From Gnetum montanum (Eukaryota > Streptophyta > Gnetopsida > Gnetales > Gnetaceae), in assembly GCA_015680685.1 (NCBI GenBank), contig MNCI01015670.1, positions 1,182,380 to 1,225,858 of the forward strand: a stretch of 43,479 nt of DNA. Reading direction: 5' to 3'. The number at the start of each line of letters is the position of its first letter. Positions within the stretch are counted from its first letter, which is position 1. The translations under genes and the position numbers were made by a program. Shown here piece by piece: positions 1 through 9,630 of the stretch. Under the pieces are notes generated by a model. That model saw nothing but the letters and a program-made list of their open reading frames with translations. It did not search any database and had not been told where the DNA came from.

Positions 1-421
1 TGATAGTGAAAGATGCTCCCTTTGTTTGGAACATGGAATGTGAAAAAGCATTCCAATAGCTAAAAGAAAAATTTGTAGAAACTCTAATCCTACAAGCACA
101 TAATTGGTCTAGACCATTTCATATCATGAGGAATGCATCAAATTATTTCTTGGAAGCTGTGTTTACACAATTAGATGAAAAAAAATCCATATTATATCCA
201 TTGCACTTGCCAAAGCATTGTGGATGCATAACTGAACTACACCACTACAAAAAAAGATTGATGGAAATGGTATTTTCTCTAGAAAAGTTTAGGCATTATG
301 TGCTTGGTTACAAGGTGTACTATAGTGCCATCCACTTCCTAATGAACAAGTCAATGATGAGCCCCCATGTCATACAGTGGCTAGTGATCTTACATGAATT
401 TGATCTTACAATGGTAGATCG
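1..421 (+). repeat. 421-bp duplicate of 590-1010, probable assembly artefact
   Basis: This stretch repeats 590-1010 at a constant offset of 589 bases. I see one clear difference by eye (an a/c change near 331 versus 920). It stops exactly at the ambiguous base 422, after which the sequence jumps back to a point upstream of the same pol gene. A biological duplication this young would be surprising beside elements carrying many mutations, so two overlapping contigs joined without merging is the simpler reading. It encodes the RT-RNase H junction and the first part of RNase H of element A a second time. Confidence 0.85.
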
Positions 422-422
422 N
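422..422. other. Ambiguous base (N) at a probable contig join
   Basis: The only N in the window. It lies exactly at the end of the 421-bp duplicate, so it marks a join rather than a simple base-call problem. Confidence 0.9.
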
Positions 423-1137
423 TAATATTGCAAAAAATAATTGAGGTGGACCCTAAGAAAATAAGGGTCATCCAAGGAATAATCCACCAAAAAATACTCT
501 CAAATATGTTCAGTCATTCCTTGGACATACTAGCTACTACTGGTGATTCATAGAGAATTTCTCTAAGATCACAAAGCCATTGGTAGAGCTGATAGTGAAA
601 GATGCTCCCTTTGTTTGGAACATGGAATGTGAAAAAGCATTCCAATAGCTAAAAGAAAAATTTGTAGAAACTCTAATCCTACAAGCACATAATTGGTCTA
701 GACCATTTCATATCATGAGGAATGCATCAAATTATTTCTTGGAAGCTGTGTTTACACAATTAGATGAAAAAAAATCCATATTATATCCATTGCACTTGCC
801 AAAGCATTGTGGATGCATAACTGAACTACACCACTACAAAAAAAGATTGATGGAAATGGTATTTTCTCTAGAAAAGTTTAGGCATTATGTGCTTGGTTAC
901 AAGGTGTACTATAGTGCCATCCCCTTCCTAATGAACAAGTCAATGATGAGCCCCCATGTCATACAGTGGCTAGTGATCTTACATGAATTTGATCTTACAA
1001 TGGTAGATCGAAAAGACACTGAGAATGTGATCACTAATCACTTGTCTCGATTGCAATGCAATGACAAAGAGGAAGAAAATTCATTATCTGATATGTTTCT
1101 TGATGAACTCCTCTTTGTTGGGGCTATAAATAAATAA
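423..1137 (+). pseudogene. pol: Element A pol: end of RT and RNase H, Ty3/gypsy (Athila/Tat type)
   Basis: Translation from 423 gives the end of the RT domain (IEVDPKKIRVIQGI) and, after a frame change, the thumb/connection motif ending in [12 protein letters not shown]. RNase H follows in an open frame at 715-1137, ending with HLSRLQ and an acidic tail; this matches the RNase H of elements D and E. A TAG interrupts the segment near 648, where a Gln codon is expected. The first catalytic Asp of RNase H is Asn here (RNASN; element E has TDASN) and the later TDH-type motif reads YSAIPF, so the enzyme would be inactive. Its role in an intact element is to degrade RNA in the RNA-DNA hybrid. Family assignment is firm; exact domain limits are approximate. 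Confidence 0.85.
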
Positions 1138-1149
1138 TTACCCAATGAG

Positions 1150-2455
1150 CTAAAATGGTATGATGACATTATTACCTATCTTCTCAGTTAGGAGATGCCA
1201 CAAGGGTTGGACCATTGGAAGAAATAGCAATTTCTTCACTAGGTGAAACACTTCATGGAGATCAACAGACATCTCTAGAAGGTGTGCGTCAATGACCTAG
1301 TTCATTAGTGTGTTCCTAATGCTAATCAACTACACATTATCCAAGATGCTCATGAAGGTCCTTTTGGAGGACACTATGCTAGTAGACACATAGCGATTAA
1401 AATCCTAATGGTAGGGTACTATTGGCCAACAATCTCTAGGGATGCTTACCATTACATCCACTCTTGTGAAAAATGCCAATGAGATGGTGAAATAACTACT
1501 CAAATCGAGGGACCTCAACAATGGATTCAACCACTACAATCCTTCAACATTTGGGGCATTGATTTCATGGTTTCCATCATGCTCATGCTAAATGGAAAGG
1601 CATACATCATAGTCACTGTTAACCATTGTATGAAATGGGAAAAATTAATAGCTATCATCAATTATACATGTTCTATTTTTGCTCAATTTGTACAAGAAAA
1701 TGTTGTAAACATGTTTGGTGTGCCACGTGCATTAATTTCTGATAATAAAACTCACTTTACATGCACTACTTTTTGGAAGCTCATGCAACACTTGGGAGTT
1801 GAACATAAACTCACAACACCTTACCATCCCCAAGCTAATGATCAAGTTGAGGTTACCAATAAGAAAATCACAAAGATACTAACAAGAACTATTAATAAGT
1901 ATAGGAAGGACTAGAGCACAAAACTCAACAATGCCCTTTGGGCCTACCACTTAATATGGAAACTTCTTATAAGTTACTCTCCCTATGAGCTTGTGTACAG
2001 AAAATCATCAACACTTCTTATTCAATTCGAGCTTTGTACACTTTCAATAGCTTGTGACCTTGACCTTGACTTAAGTCTTGCCCAAAAAGAAAGACTAATG
2101 AATCTCAACCTGTTAGATGAAAACTGATTAGTAGCCTTATCATCTAACGAGTTGCACAAGGCCTACAACAAAAAGTGTCATGACCTAAAAATTAGAAAAG
2201 TCAAATTTCAATTGGGAGATAAGGTTCTCTACTAGAACCCCACACACATACCTCAATGAACTAAGTTTCAAGCATTGTCGGAAGGACCTTACATCATTTA
2301 GAAAAATTTTCCTTCTAGGGCCATGATGAACTACAAGCCTAAGAGTCCAAAAAAGAAATAACTAGTCAACATCCAACAAATCAAACCTTTCCATGAGCAT
2401 AAGCTAGCTAATACAACAAACACCTCATCGGATAAACAACCACACTCTATATTCT
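1150..2455 (+). pseudogene. pol: Element A pol: integrase, Ty3/gypsy
   Basis: The zinc-binding HHCC domain is complete around 1351-1480 (HEGPFGGHY ... SCEKCQ). The catalytic core follows: WGIDFM near 1553, SDNKTHF near 1738, and QVEVTN near 1845. I count exactly 35 residues between the second Asp and the Glu, so the DD35E triad survives. The C-terminal part carries the GPY-type motif near 2284 and ends near 2455. Several TAG codons and frame changes break it (for example the TAG after YRKD at about 1912). The longest open piece is 1567-1914. In an intact element the protein inserts the cDNA into the chromosome. Very similar to the integrases of D (minus strand) and E (plus strand). Confidence 0.9.
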
Positions 2456-2473
2456 GGATCTCCTCCTTTCAAC

Positions 2474-2488
2474 TTAGTCATGGGGGAG
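2474..2488 (+). promoter_or_regulatory. Internal polypurine-tract-like motif at the end of pol
   Basis: The motif TTAGTCATGGGGGAG lies just past the integrase C-terminus. It closely resembles the true PPT directly before the 3' LTR at 12305 (TTAGTCATGGGGGTA) and has counterparts at the same place in elements D and E. Function as a second plus-strand primer is inference. Confidence 0.4.
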
Positions 2489-2660
2489 ATGGCCAATCAT
2501 GCTAACTATATAAGTGGCTCCTCAGTTTTTCAAATTTTTGTTTTACACATTTTTTTTGTTTTATAACTTTTTATTTTACACATTCTTTAATTTACATATT
2601 TTTGTTTTCATGTTATTAATCTTTTCTAATTTTTGTTTTACACCATCGTTAGTACATTTG
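2489..2660 (+). other. T-rich start of element A 3' non-coding region
   Basis: Repeated TTTTTGTTTTACA-like phrases with no coding potential. Comparable T-rich stretches follow pol in element E (42080-42300) and precede the non-coding region of element C' (10280-10400). Confidence 0.6.
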
Positions 2661-3538
2661 TGATGAGCGGCAAGGTACCCCTACACCCAACCATATGAAT
2701 CATGAGCATTAATGTACAACTCAGTCAAGTTTCGAAGATCACAAGAACTTACGTACATGGAATTCTAGCTAGCAAAACCTCCATTAGAATGGTTGTTGTC
2801 CTTTCAACCTCACTTGTGACATTCCTGCATGATGGTTACGTGAGACTGAGGCATATGATTTTTATGTGTTTTCTTCTTATCTTTAAAGTCTAGTTCTTCT
2901 AGTGTAGGAAATGAAAGGACATATAATGTTATGATTGCTCTACTCTAGTACTTAACTATCCCTAGTATAAAAAACTGATCCCATCCTCTGTGCACATCCT
3001 GAGTGTGTCCTTACCACTACTGGGCTATCAGATGTTAGGCACCACTAGGTTGCCAAGTGTTACATATATGTTCAGGATGGTCATGCTTATGGTTCTCATA
3101 AACTATAAAAAGTATTGTAACTGTAAAGTGATAATCATAATAAAAGCTTCTAAAATTATTAAAATATTAAAATATTTTAACGCTTAAGTATTTTAATCCA
3201 AATCCTACAAGAAATGCTCAAAAAGCTCATCTTTATTGTTGGTCACGCCAATGGCTTAGGTACATTAGCACTCAAATAAAGAGTTGTACACTCTTCAAAC
3301 TCCTACTATGAGCACTTGGGAAATATTCTAACTTTCATGGAGGCAAACTGCAAGAGCTTTGCTACAATTTGAACAAGAGATGCCATAAATGTGATAGGTG
3401 TAGTAGGAAATGGACTTTGTGTCAACGAGGCCACATCAACAGCTGAAAAGATGCGTCGATGGGGTCACATCAATGTGGCCACATTAACGAGGCTTCATTG
3501 ATGCAACCCAGTCGACACAGTGACTGAATGCTTCATCA
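2661..3538 (-). repeat. 3' LTR of element B (minus strand), 878 bp
   Basis: Read on the minus strand it begins TGATGAAGCATTCAG next to a G-rich PPT and ends GCCGCTCATCA, giving the usual TG...CA ends. It is the same LTR type as 15159-16055 on the opposite strand; even the chance open frame in each (2990-3187 here, 15522-15719 there) encodes nearly the same peptide. The U3 part carries short GGCC-containing repeats (about 3420-3510). The bases just outside the low end are ATTTG; no second copy was found to confirm a target duplication, because the 5' end of element B is missing. Confidence 0.85.
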
Positions 3539-3580
3539 TACCCCCACGACTGAGTGAAAACTGATCCTCAAGTTTGTTAA
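3539..3580 (-). promoter_or_regulatory. PPT and adjoining conserved leader of element B
   Basis: On the minus strand a GTGGGGGTA tract abuts the LTR start. It is preceded by CTTGAGGATCAGTTTTCA, close to the CTTGAGGAYGAGTT phrase found at the same place in C', F and D. A CTTGAGGA...GGGGG pairing is known just before the 3' LTR of many plant Athila/Tat-type elements. Confidence 0.8.
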
Positions 3581-3759
3581 AATTTGGAAGGTATGAGGTG
3601 CTGAGCAACACACATAGAAAAACATCTCAAGATACCTACTAATGCTAATAATACACCAAGTTCCTGAGTGTATGGAAGAAATTACAAAACTATGATGTTC
3701 ATGGAAAAAAATTCAAATACTTTGACAACAATGGATGCACAACCCTATTGAGTTGCTGA
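3581..3759 (-). other. Short 3' non-coding region of element B
   Basis: About 180 bp between the ORF end and the PPT. It is far shorter than in D, F or C' and lacks the conserved block found in those elements. No coding signal seen. Confidence 0.5.
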
Positions 3760-6520
3760 AGCTGCTAAAGAAGATCATACAGTGCTTGGTGGCGGTGGCT
3801 CTGACGAGCCCTCACCAACTTCAGGTGCATGTGGTGCTTGAGGTGGTGGTTGTGGCTATCCTACGGCTGTTGTAGCTTTTGGAGGCAACTAGAAAGCTTC
3901 CAACAAAGCCCTCATTTTTCTTCTTTACTTCTAGGGTCGTTCATGTTCTAAGTGGCTTCGCCAATGTGTGCTAGAATAGGAACATCCCATGGACATGGAA
4001 GCATAGGGAAGAGCTTTTTTAAGTTAACGAACTAGGCCAGAAATTGTTTTCATTTGATGTCGAATGCTTGGACTAATGCTTGTAGCTATTGGTAGTCATC
4101 CATCCATCAGGCCAAGTTCTCTGCAACATAGCATTGCCCTTCAAAGTAGGTGTAGAGAACTTTGAATTCTACATTTACAGTTTCTAGCTTTTACTTTTTC
4201 TCCTTATGTGCTTTGAACTCAACCTCATATAACGAATACAAGGTGGACACTTGCTTCTCAAGGTCTGACTATGGCCTCCTAGCTATGAGCATGGCTAGGT
4301 TTGCATAATGGAGATTGGCTAGTTCCATGTATTCTATCATTTCTTCAATCTCTAGCTCCTTGAGATGAATCTCAACCTGGTTGTAGGCATTTAACCCATC
4401 AAAGATGGGTTGCCACACCTTACCTCCTTCCTTGAGCTGTTGGAGGGATTGATTCATCTTAGCCTTTGTGACTTGGATTTCTTTTTCATCAATTTCTTTT
4501 TGCAATCCCACGTGGTCCCTGTAGTGGTTTTTCACCCATTCAAATTTGAGGGCATCATTCTTCCAAGAGATGATCTCAATGGCTTTCTTTTTTCACAAGG
4601 CTTAGACTTCCTCCATTGATAGATTGTGATTCTTAGTAGCTAATCTCCTTAGATCGGTGTTTATCCTAGCTAGCTCCTCCTTCTTTTGGTAGATAAAATC
4701 TTTCATTTATTAATTTTCAAGACCAACATTGCATAGGCGATGAACTTTAGTAGTTAACTCAACATTTTCTTGGTGAACCTTTTTCAAGTCCTTATTTAGA
4801 TGATAAGAATGGACTTCCACTAAGGATTTGTCGAAGATAGCCGACTCTCAGTCGTACTCAACTATTTAAAGCTTGGTTTGAAGCTATTGAAAAGCTTCAT
4901 CTTTGGTGAGGTCATGGTTAAGTATAGTTGGGTTGGCCACTTGGGCACTTAGTTGAGAAACCTCTATAGCCAAGCGTTGATTGTCAACCTGAGCTGCTTC
5001 AAGTTGGCCCTCTATGATAAGGCACTTGCCCTTTGCTGAGAGTAGCTCCGACTAGGTTGCAATGATGTTTTTTGGAAGGTCAAAGACATATAGAAGCAGT
5101 TGCCCAGTTCCCACTAGTCAGTTCAATAATTCTTCATGTTGTGCTACATTATGTCTACCACTCTAAGTCCCTACAGACGTCTACACATCTCTGAGCCCAT
5201 GTACGTCTAGTACAGGCATTGCAGGTGCATTTAGAGCCATGGCGATTGTACCAGCGAATAATTCTACAGTGACTTCCTATTCTTGGTGCTACATTACTAA
5301 GGAAATTTCCCCTTCACCCTCCTCTAAGCGCACCAAGAAGGTAGTAGCATTCCCTGAAATTTCTAGGAACAATTGTTGAGTCATCGACACAATTACTTCC
5401 TAGGTGTTAGGGTCTGCTCTCATGGGCACTTGTGTTCACGCGGCTGAAAGCATCAGTCCTTCCTAGCCACTTGCTCTAGATGGCTCAATGTAGGGTAGTA
5501 CACTGAAGGGTATCCATCACCACTGGTTCCCACCTATTGCTCCTGTTGGCATAGGAGCGACTGTTGAATCTCACATATGTGCTCTATGAATGTGCACAAG
5601 CATGACCCTATTTCTTGTGTGGACGATGAAGGTGGTGGCTAGTATTCCTCCATTCTTGTTGTGGTGGGTGTTTTCTCTTTCATCATCTCACACCATGAGG
5701 TAATTGGAGCATGACGGAGTATGTCATTAGCATATCGGGATATCCCTGCTCGTTTGCATAGCTTTTTGATTAGGTAGGAAAAGGGTAGATCTTGCCTTCC
5801 ACATTTGTTTTCCACAAACCATTTCTCAATTTCCAAGAAGAGTAACTATGGAAGGTTGATGACAAATTTCCCACTTAATGTGGCACATGTGCAAGTAGAG
5901 AAGGTGGTGACTTTGTTAGGTCTTACCATTGGATTTAAGTGGTAAGACATAATTTTAAAGTAGACTCATTCTGTGGTGGTCAATGTGCCAAAATCTTTGC
6001 AGTCCATCCCATAACATCACCTAGTCCACTTTGCTTTCACTTTGGGGTCTACTTCTTTGGAAATTTCTACCACATTAGCCCTAGTCTTAGGCAACCCAAG
6101 GGCTTTCACAATTGTCTTTGTGGAGTAAGATACATGAATATCTTTGATTCTTACCCATGACGCCGATTGCCAATTTTTCTAGAAGAGATAAGTTTCCCCC
6201 AAGTACCACTCACCACTAGACGTGATGATTAGCCACATGGGAGAATTCTACATTTGTGTTTTAACTTTCTTTGGTGTACTTTCTAGGAATGATCCAAATT
6301 TTAACTATTGAAGGATCATTCGTTGTAGCTCCTTTGGCTTGATAGCATCAAGTTAGGCCTTAGTCAAGGTGACCTCAAGCCTTGGCACTCTTGCTAGCGT
6401 ATTGTCCCCACACGACTATTCTATGGAAACCTCTTATTCAAGAATCTAATGAACAGATTCCATGTCATGTTCCTCTCAAAGAGGGCCAGTTGCATGTGAG
6501 CCCTCTATGTGCTCCTGAGG
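3760..6520 (-). pseudogene. Element B ORF: plant-transposon-like domain plus long coiled coil
   Basis: Coding sense is the minus strand. From the N-terminus: an acidic region (about 6520-6300); a globular region with SSGEWYLGETYLF and SWVRIKDIHVSYS (about 6250-6110); then LEIEKWFVENKCGRQDLPFS and LIKKLCKRAGI (about 5836-5740). This pattern resembles the 'putative plant transposon protein' domain family; that is recognition by eye, not a search. A Gln-rich stretch and a long Leu/Glu/Lys heptad-rich coiled coil follow (about 5080-4180, including the open piece 4269-4535), then a Pro-rich tail (QPPPQAPHAPE) near 3820. Full length would be about 900 residues. Many TAG/TGA stops and frame changes are present. 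It is not Gag, RT or integrase of the usual kind. Its relative on the other strand at 7625-9630 shares everything up to the arm end at 4542. Confidence 0.65.
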
Positions 6521-6835
6521 TTGCGTGCCTCATCCCCATCTAGTTCTAGGTCACTTCTCCTAGGGTTGTGATGGTCCTTCCTCCCTTGGACATCTTGGTT
6601 TTGGTGCCATTTGGAATCACAACATAACCATGAATTAAAATGTGTGTGTGTTTCCCCAAAATGATAATAAGATACCTTCTCATGATGGTTTGGCTATGAC
6701 AGTGATACTTACATTTTTTTTATCTAAGGTGGTGTTTGATTAACCTTAGGTGTTTGGATTACCCTAGGGTGAGTTTGATTAAACCTAGGTGTTTGGATTA
6801 CCCTAGGGTGCATTGAGTTTTGATCAACCCTAGGG
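4542..6835 (-). repeat. Left arm of large inverted repeat
   Basis: The reverse complement matches 7099-9630. Matching points such as 4542-4547/9625-9630 and 6729-6747/7429-7446 give nearly the same coordinate sum (about 14172-14175), so the alignment is close to collinear. The encoded peptides match at roughly three residues in four where compared, so the arms are clearly diverged. Outside 4542 the match stops sharply. Confidence 0.85.
6733..6834 (-). repeat. Short CCTAGGG two-unit tandem array (left arm)
   Basis: About five alternating subunits. On the minus strand one type reads GGTTAATCAAAACTCAATGC with a CCCTAG end (about 26 bp), the other GGTAATCCAAACACCTAG (18 bp). The same array in the right arm is over three times longer. 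It lies upstream of the element B ORF, in leader position. Confidence 0.85.
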
Positions 6836-7098
6836 TGTCTTGTATACACAGCGCACTACATCGACACAACCCCATTTACATGGCCTCATCGAAGCAGTGC
6901 TTAGACCCCTATACACACACACATTGTGCCTTAGAATGTTTTCCATTTGCTGATAATGCTAGGGGATTTTTTCAATTATTTTGTGTCCAATATCCTTCTC
7001 GAGCACATTACTATCCTATCACTTATCCACAGCTACCTGTTCCTTCACTCTTTTGCTACTGGAGGTATGCTCTACATCATGGGGGCCTAGGGACACGA
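6836..7098. other. Unpaired spacer at the centre of the inverted repeat
   Basis: About 260 bp of unique sequence without a repeat partner in the window. The phrase ACATGGCCTCATCGA near 6880 resembles the GGCC-rich U3 repeats of the LTRs at 12305 and 15159, so a scrap of LTR is possible but unproven. No coding gene is supported. Confidence 0.5.
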
Positions 7099-7099
7099 T

Positions 7100-7446
7100 G
7101 GTTAATCAAAACTTATTGCACCCTAGGGTTAATCAAAACTCAACGCACCATAGGGTTAATCAAAACTCAACATACCCTAGGGTAATCCAAACACCTAGGG
7201 TTAATCCAAAATCAATGCACCATAGGGTAATCCAAACATCTAGGGTTAACCAAAACTCAATGCACCCTAGGGGTTAATTAAAACTCAATGCACCCTAGGG
7301 TAATCCAAACACTTGATGTCACTCAAACTCACCCTAGGGTAATCCAAACACCTAGGGTTAATCAAAATTGAATGCACATTAGGGGTTAATCAAAACTCAA
7401 TGCATCCTAGAGTAATCCAAACACCTAGGGTTAATCAAACACCACC
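7100..7446 (+). repeat. Expanded CCTAGGG two-unit tandem array (right arm)
   Basis: About 13-14 subunits of two kinds, GGTTAATCAAAACTCAATGC plus CCCTA (about 26 bp) and GGGTAATCCAAACACCTA (18 bp), alternating irregularly. Most junctions carry the self-complementary CCTAGG. It is not the plant telomere repeat (CCCTAAA). The array ends with GGTTAATCAAACACCACC, the exact mirror of the left array edge. Confidence 0.9.
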
Positions 7447-7624
7447 TTAGATCAAACAAAATGTATGTGTCACTATCATAGCCAAGCCATCATGAGAAGG
7501 TATCTTATTGTCATTTTTGGAAAACATGCACACATTTTAATTTGTGGTTATGCTATGATTATAGATGGTACCAAAACCATCACAACCCTAGGAGATCTGA
7601 CCTAGCACTAGATGGGAACGAGGC

Positions 7625-9630
7625 ATGCAACCTCAGAAGCACGTAGAGGGATCACATGCAATTGGCCCTCTCCGAGAGGAACCTGACATGGAATCTATTC
7701 ATCAGATTCCTAAAGAAGAGGTCCCAATAGAATACTCAGATGGGAATGAGACTCTAGTAAGAGTGCCAAGGCTTGAGGTTACCTTGACCAAGACCTACCT
7801 TGATGCTATCAAGCCAAAGGAGCTATGACGAATGGTCCTTCAAGAGTTAAACTTTGGACCATTCCTAGAAATTGCACCAAAGGAAGTTAAAACCTAGCTG
7901 TAGAATTCTCCCATGTGGCCAATCATCATGTCTAGTGGTGAGTGGTACTTGGGGGAAACTTATCTCTTCTGGACAAATCGACAGTCGAGGTCATGGGTAA
8001 GAATCAATGATATTCATGTATCTTACTCCGTAGAGGAAATTGTGCAAGCCCTTGGGTTACCTATGATTGGAGTTGATGTGGCAAAAATTTCCAAACAAGC
8101 TGATCCTGAAGTGAAAGCAAAGTGGACTAGGCAATGTTATAGGGTGGACTACAAAGAGTTTGATGCATTGACCATAGTGTAATGAGTCTACTCCAAAATT
8201 GCATCTTACCACTTAAATCCAATGGTAAGACCTAGCAAAGTCACTACCTTCTTTGCTCGTGCATGGGGCACCTTAAGTGGGAAGTTTCCCATCAACCTTC
8301 CATAGTTACTCTTCTTGGAACTTGAGAAATGGTTTGTGGAAAATGAACATGGAAGGTAAGATCTACCCTTTCCCTGCCTGAATAGAAAACTGTGCAAATA
8401 GTTAGGGATAGCCCGATATGCTAATGACACACTCCATCATGCTCCAATTATCTCATGGCATGAGATGATAAAAGAGAAAACACCCACCACAACAAGAATG
8501 GTGGAAGAGTAGCCACCACCTCCACCATAAACACAAGTAACAAGGTCGGGCTCATGCACGATCACAGAGTAGATATGCAAGATCCAACAGTCACTCATAT
8601 GCCAACAGCAGCAACAGGAAGGAACCAATGATGGTGGAGACCCTTCGGTGTATCACCTTGCCTTAAGCCATCTAGAGAAATTGGCTCAATTTGTGAGCCT
8701 ACTGGAGAGAACAGGGCTTATGCTTTCAGCTACATGGATACAATTTTCCACAAGAGAAGACCCTAACGCCTAGGAATTAACTGTGTTGATGACTCAACAA
8801 TTGTTCCTAAGAATTTTAGGGAATGCTGCTACCTTCTCAATGTGCTTATAGGAGGGTGAAGGGGCAGCTACCCTGGTAATGCAACACCAAGGATAGGAAG
8901 TTACTATAGTAGTAGTCATTGGTACAATCACCATGGCTTTGAATGCACCTGCAACGCCTGTACCAAATGTACATGGGCTAAGAGATGTGCAGACATCTAT
9001 AGGAACTTAGAGTGGTAGAATCAGTGCAATACAACATGAAAAATTGTTGGACCAACGAATGGGAACTAGGCAACTACTTCTGAATTTCTTTGACCTTTCA
9101 GAAAACATCACTACGACCTAGTCGAAGCTGCTCTCGATAAAGAGTAAGCGCCTTATCATAGAGGGGCAACTTGAAGTAGCTCAGGCCGAAAATCAACACT
9201 TGGCTATAGAGGTTACTCAATTGAGAGCCCAACTGGCTAACCTAACTATACTTAACCATGATCTCACCAAAGATGAATCTTTTCAACAGCTTCAAACCAA
9301 GCTTCAAATGGTTGAGTACGAGTGAGAGTCGGTGATCTTTAACAAGTCCTTAGTGGAAGCTTGTTCTTATTATCTAAATAAGGACTTGATAGAGGTTCAC
9401 AAGAAAATGTTGGATTGACCACTAAAGTTCATTACTTGCATAATGTTGGTCTCAAAAATCAACAAACAAAATATTTTATCCACCAAAAGCAAGAGGAGCT
9501 GGCTAGGGTAAACATTGATGTAAGAAGATTAGCTACCGAGAATCACAATCTATCAATGGAGGAAGTCTGAGCCTTGTGATAGAAGATAGCCATTGAGATC
9601 ATCACTTGGAAGAATGAGGCCCTTAAATTT
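7625..9630 (+). pseudogene. Element C' ORF: plant-transposon-like domain and coiled coil
   Basis: First ATG at 7625 (MQPQKHVEG). The frame continues past TGA at 7826 (likely from CGA) and two TAGs near 7893-7905 (likely from CAG) into SSGEWYLGETYLF, RSWVRINDIHVSYS and EEIVQALGLP (7913-8182). Next come SGKFPINLP, LEKWFVENEHGR and DLPF (about 8275-8370), parallel to element B. A Gln-rich part (ICQQQQQEG near 8600) leads into a coiled coil from about 9120 (LIIEGQLEVAQAENQHLAIE and on). The role is unknown; the domain order suggests a structural or DNA/RNA-binding protein of a non-autonomous element. Numerous stops make it a pseudogene. Confidence 0.65.

Larger units (their letters stand above)
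1..2660 (+). mobile_element. Element A: 3' half of a Ty3/gypsy element, interrupted by element B
   Basis: Plus-strand pol fragment followed by the start of the T-rich 3' non-coding region. At 2661 the sequence switches abruptly to the end of a minus-strand LTR (element B). gag, protease, most of RT and the 5' LTR lie left of the window; its 3' LTR is not identified here. Confidence 0.75.
2661..6835 (-). mobile_element. Element B: non-autonomous LTR element, 5' end missing
   Basis: 3' LTR, PPT, one long ORF and a tandem-repeat leader, all in minus-strand order, with no RT or integrase. The 5' LTR and PBS are absent: the element stops at the centre of the palindrome. The mobile proteins would have to come from relatives such as D or E. 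Confidence 0.6.
7099..9630 (+). repeat. Right arm of large inverted repeat
   Basis: Plus-strand counterpart of 4542-6835, containing the long tandem array and the ORF of element C'. The match ends at AAATTT (9625-9630). After it the sequence turns to a Pro/Ser/His-rich coding tail unlike that of element B. Confidence 0.85.

Noticed and set aside
2990-3187. Open frame with a near-identical twin at 15522-15719 (minus)
   Set aside because: Both lie inside the same LTR type in opposite orientation. The similarity is LTR homology, not a conserved gene.
6590-6625. TTGGTGCCATTTGG as a primer-binding site
   Set aside because: It shares 12 bases with the C PBS but lies in the wrong orientation for element B and no LTR end precedes it; the right arm has a changed version.
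6981-7277. Open frame encoding a repeated VNQNSTHHR-type peptide
   Set aside because: It is created by the tandem array being read in one frame; the subunit lengths (26 and 18) do not keep a reading frame by design and the left array has no counterpart.
7100-7446. Telomere-like or CRISPR-like array
   Set aside because: The unit is not CCCTAAA, there are no unique spacers of constant length, and the setting is plant nuclear DNA. It is an ordinary two-unit minisatellite.
8206-8628. Two minus-strand open frames in the right arm
   Set aside because: They are antisense to the transposon-like ORF, whose plus-strand peptide matches the left arm protein.
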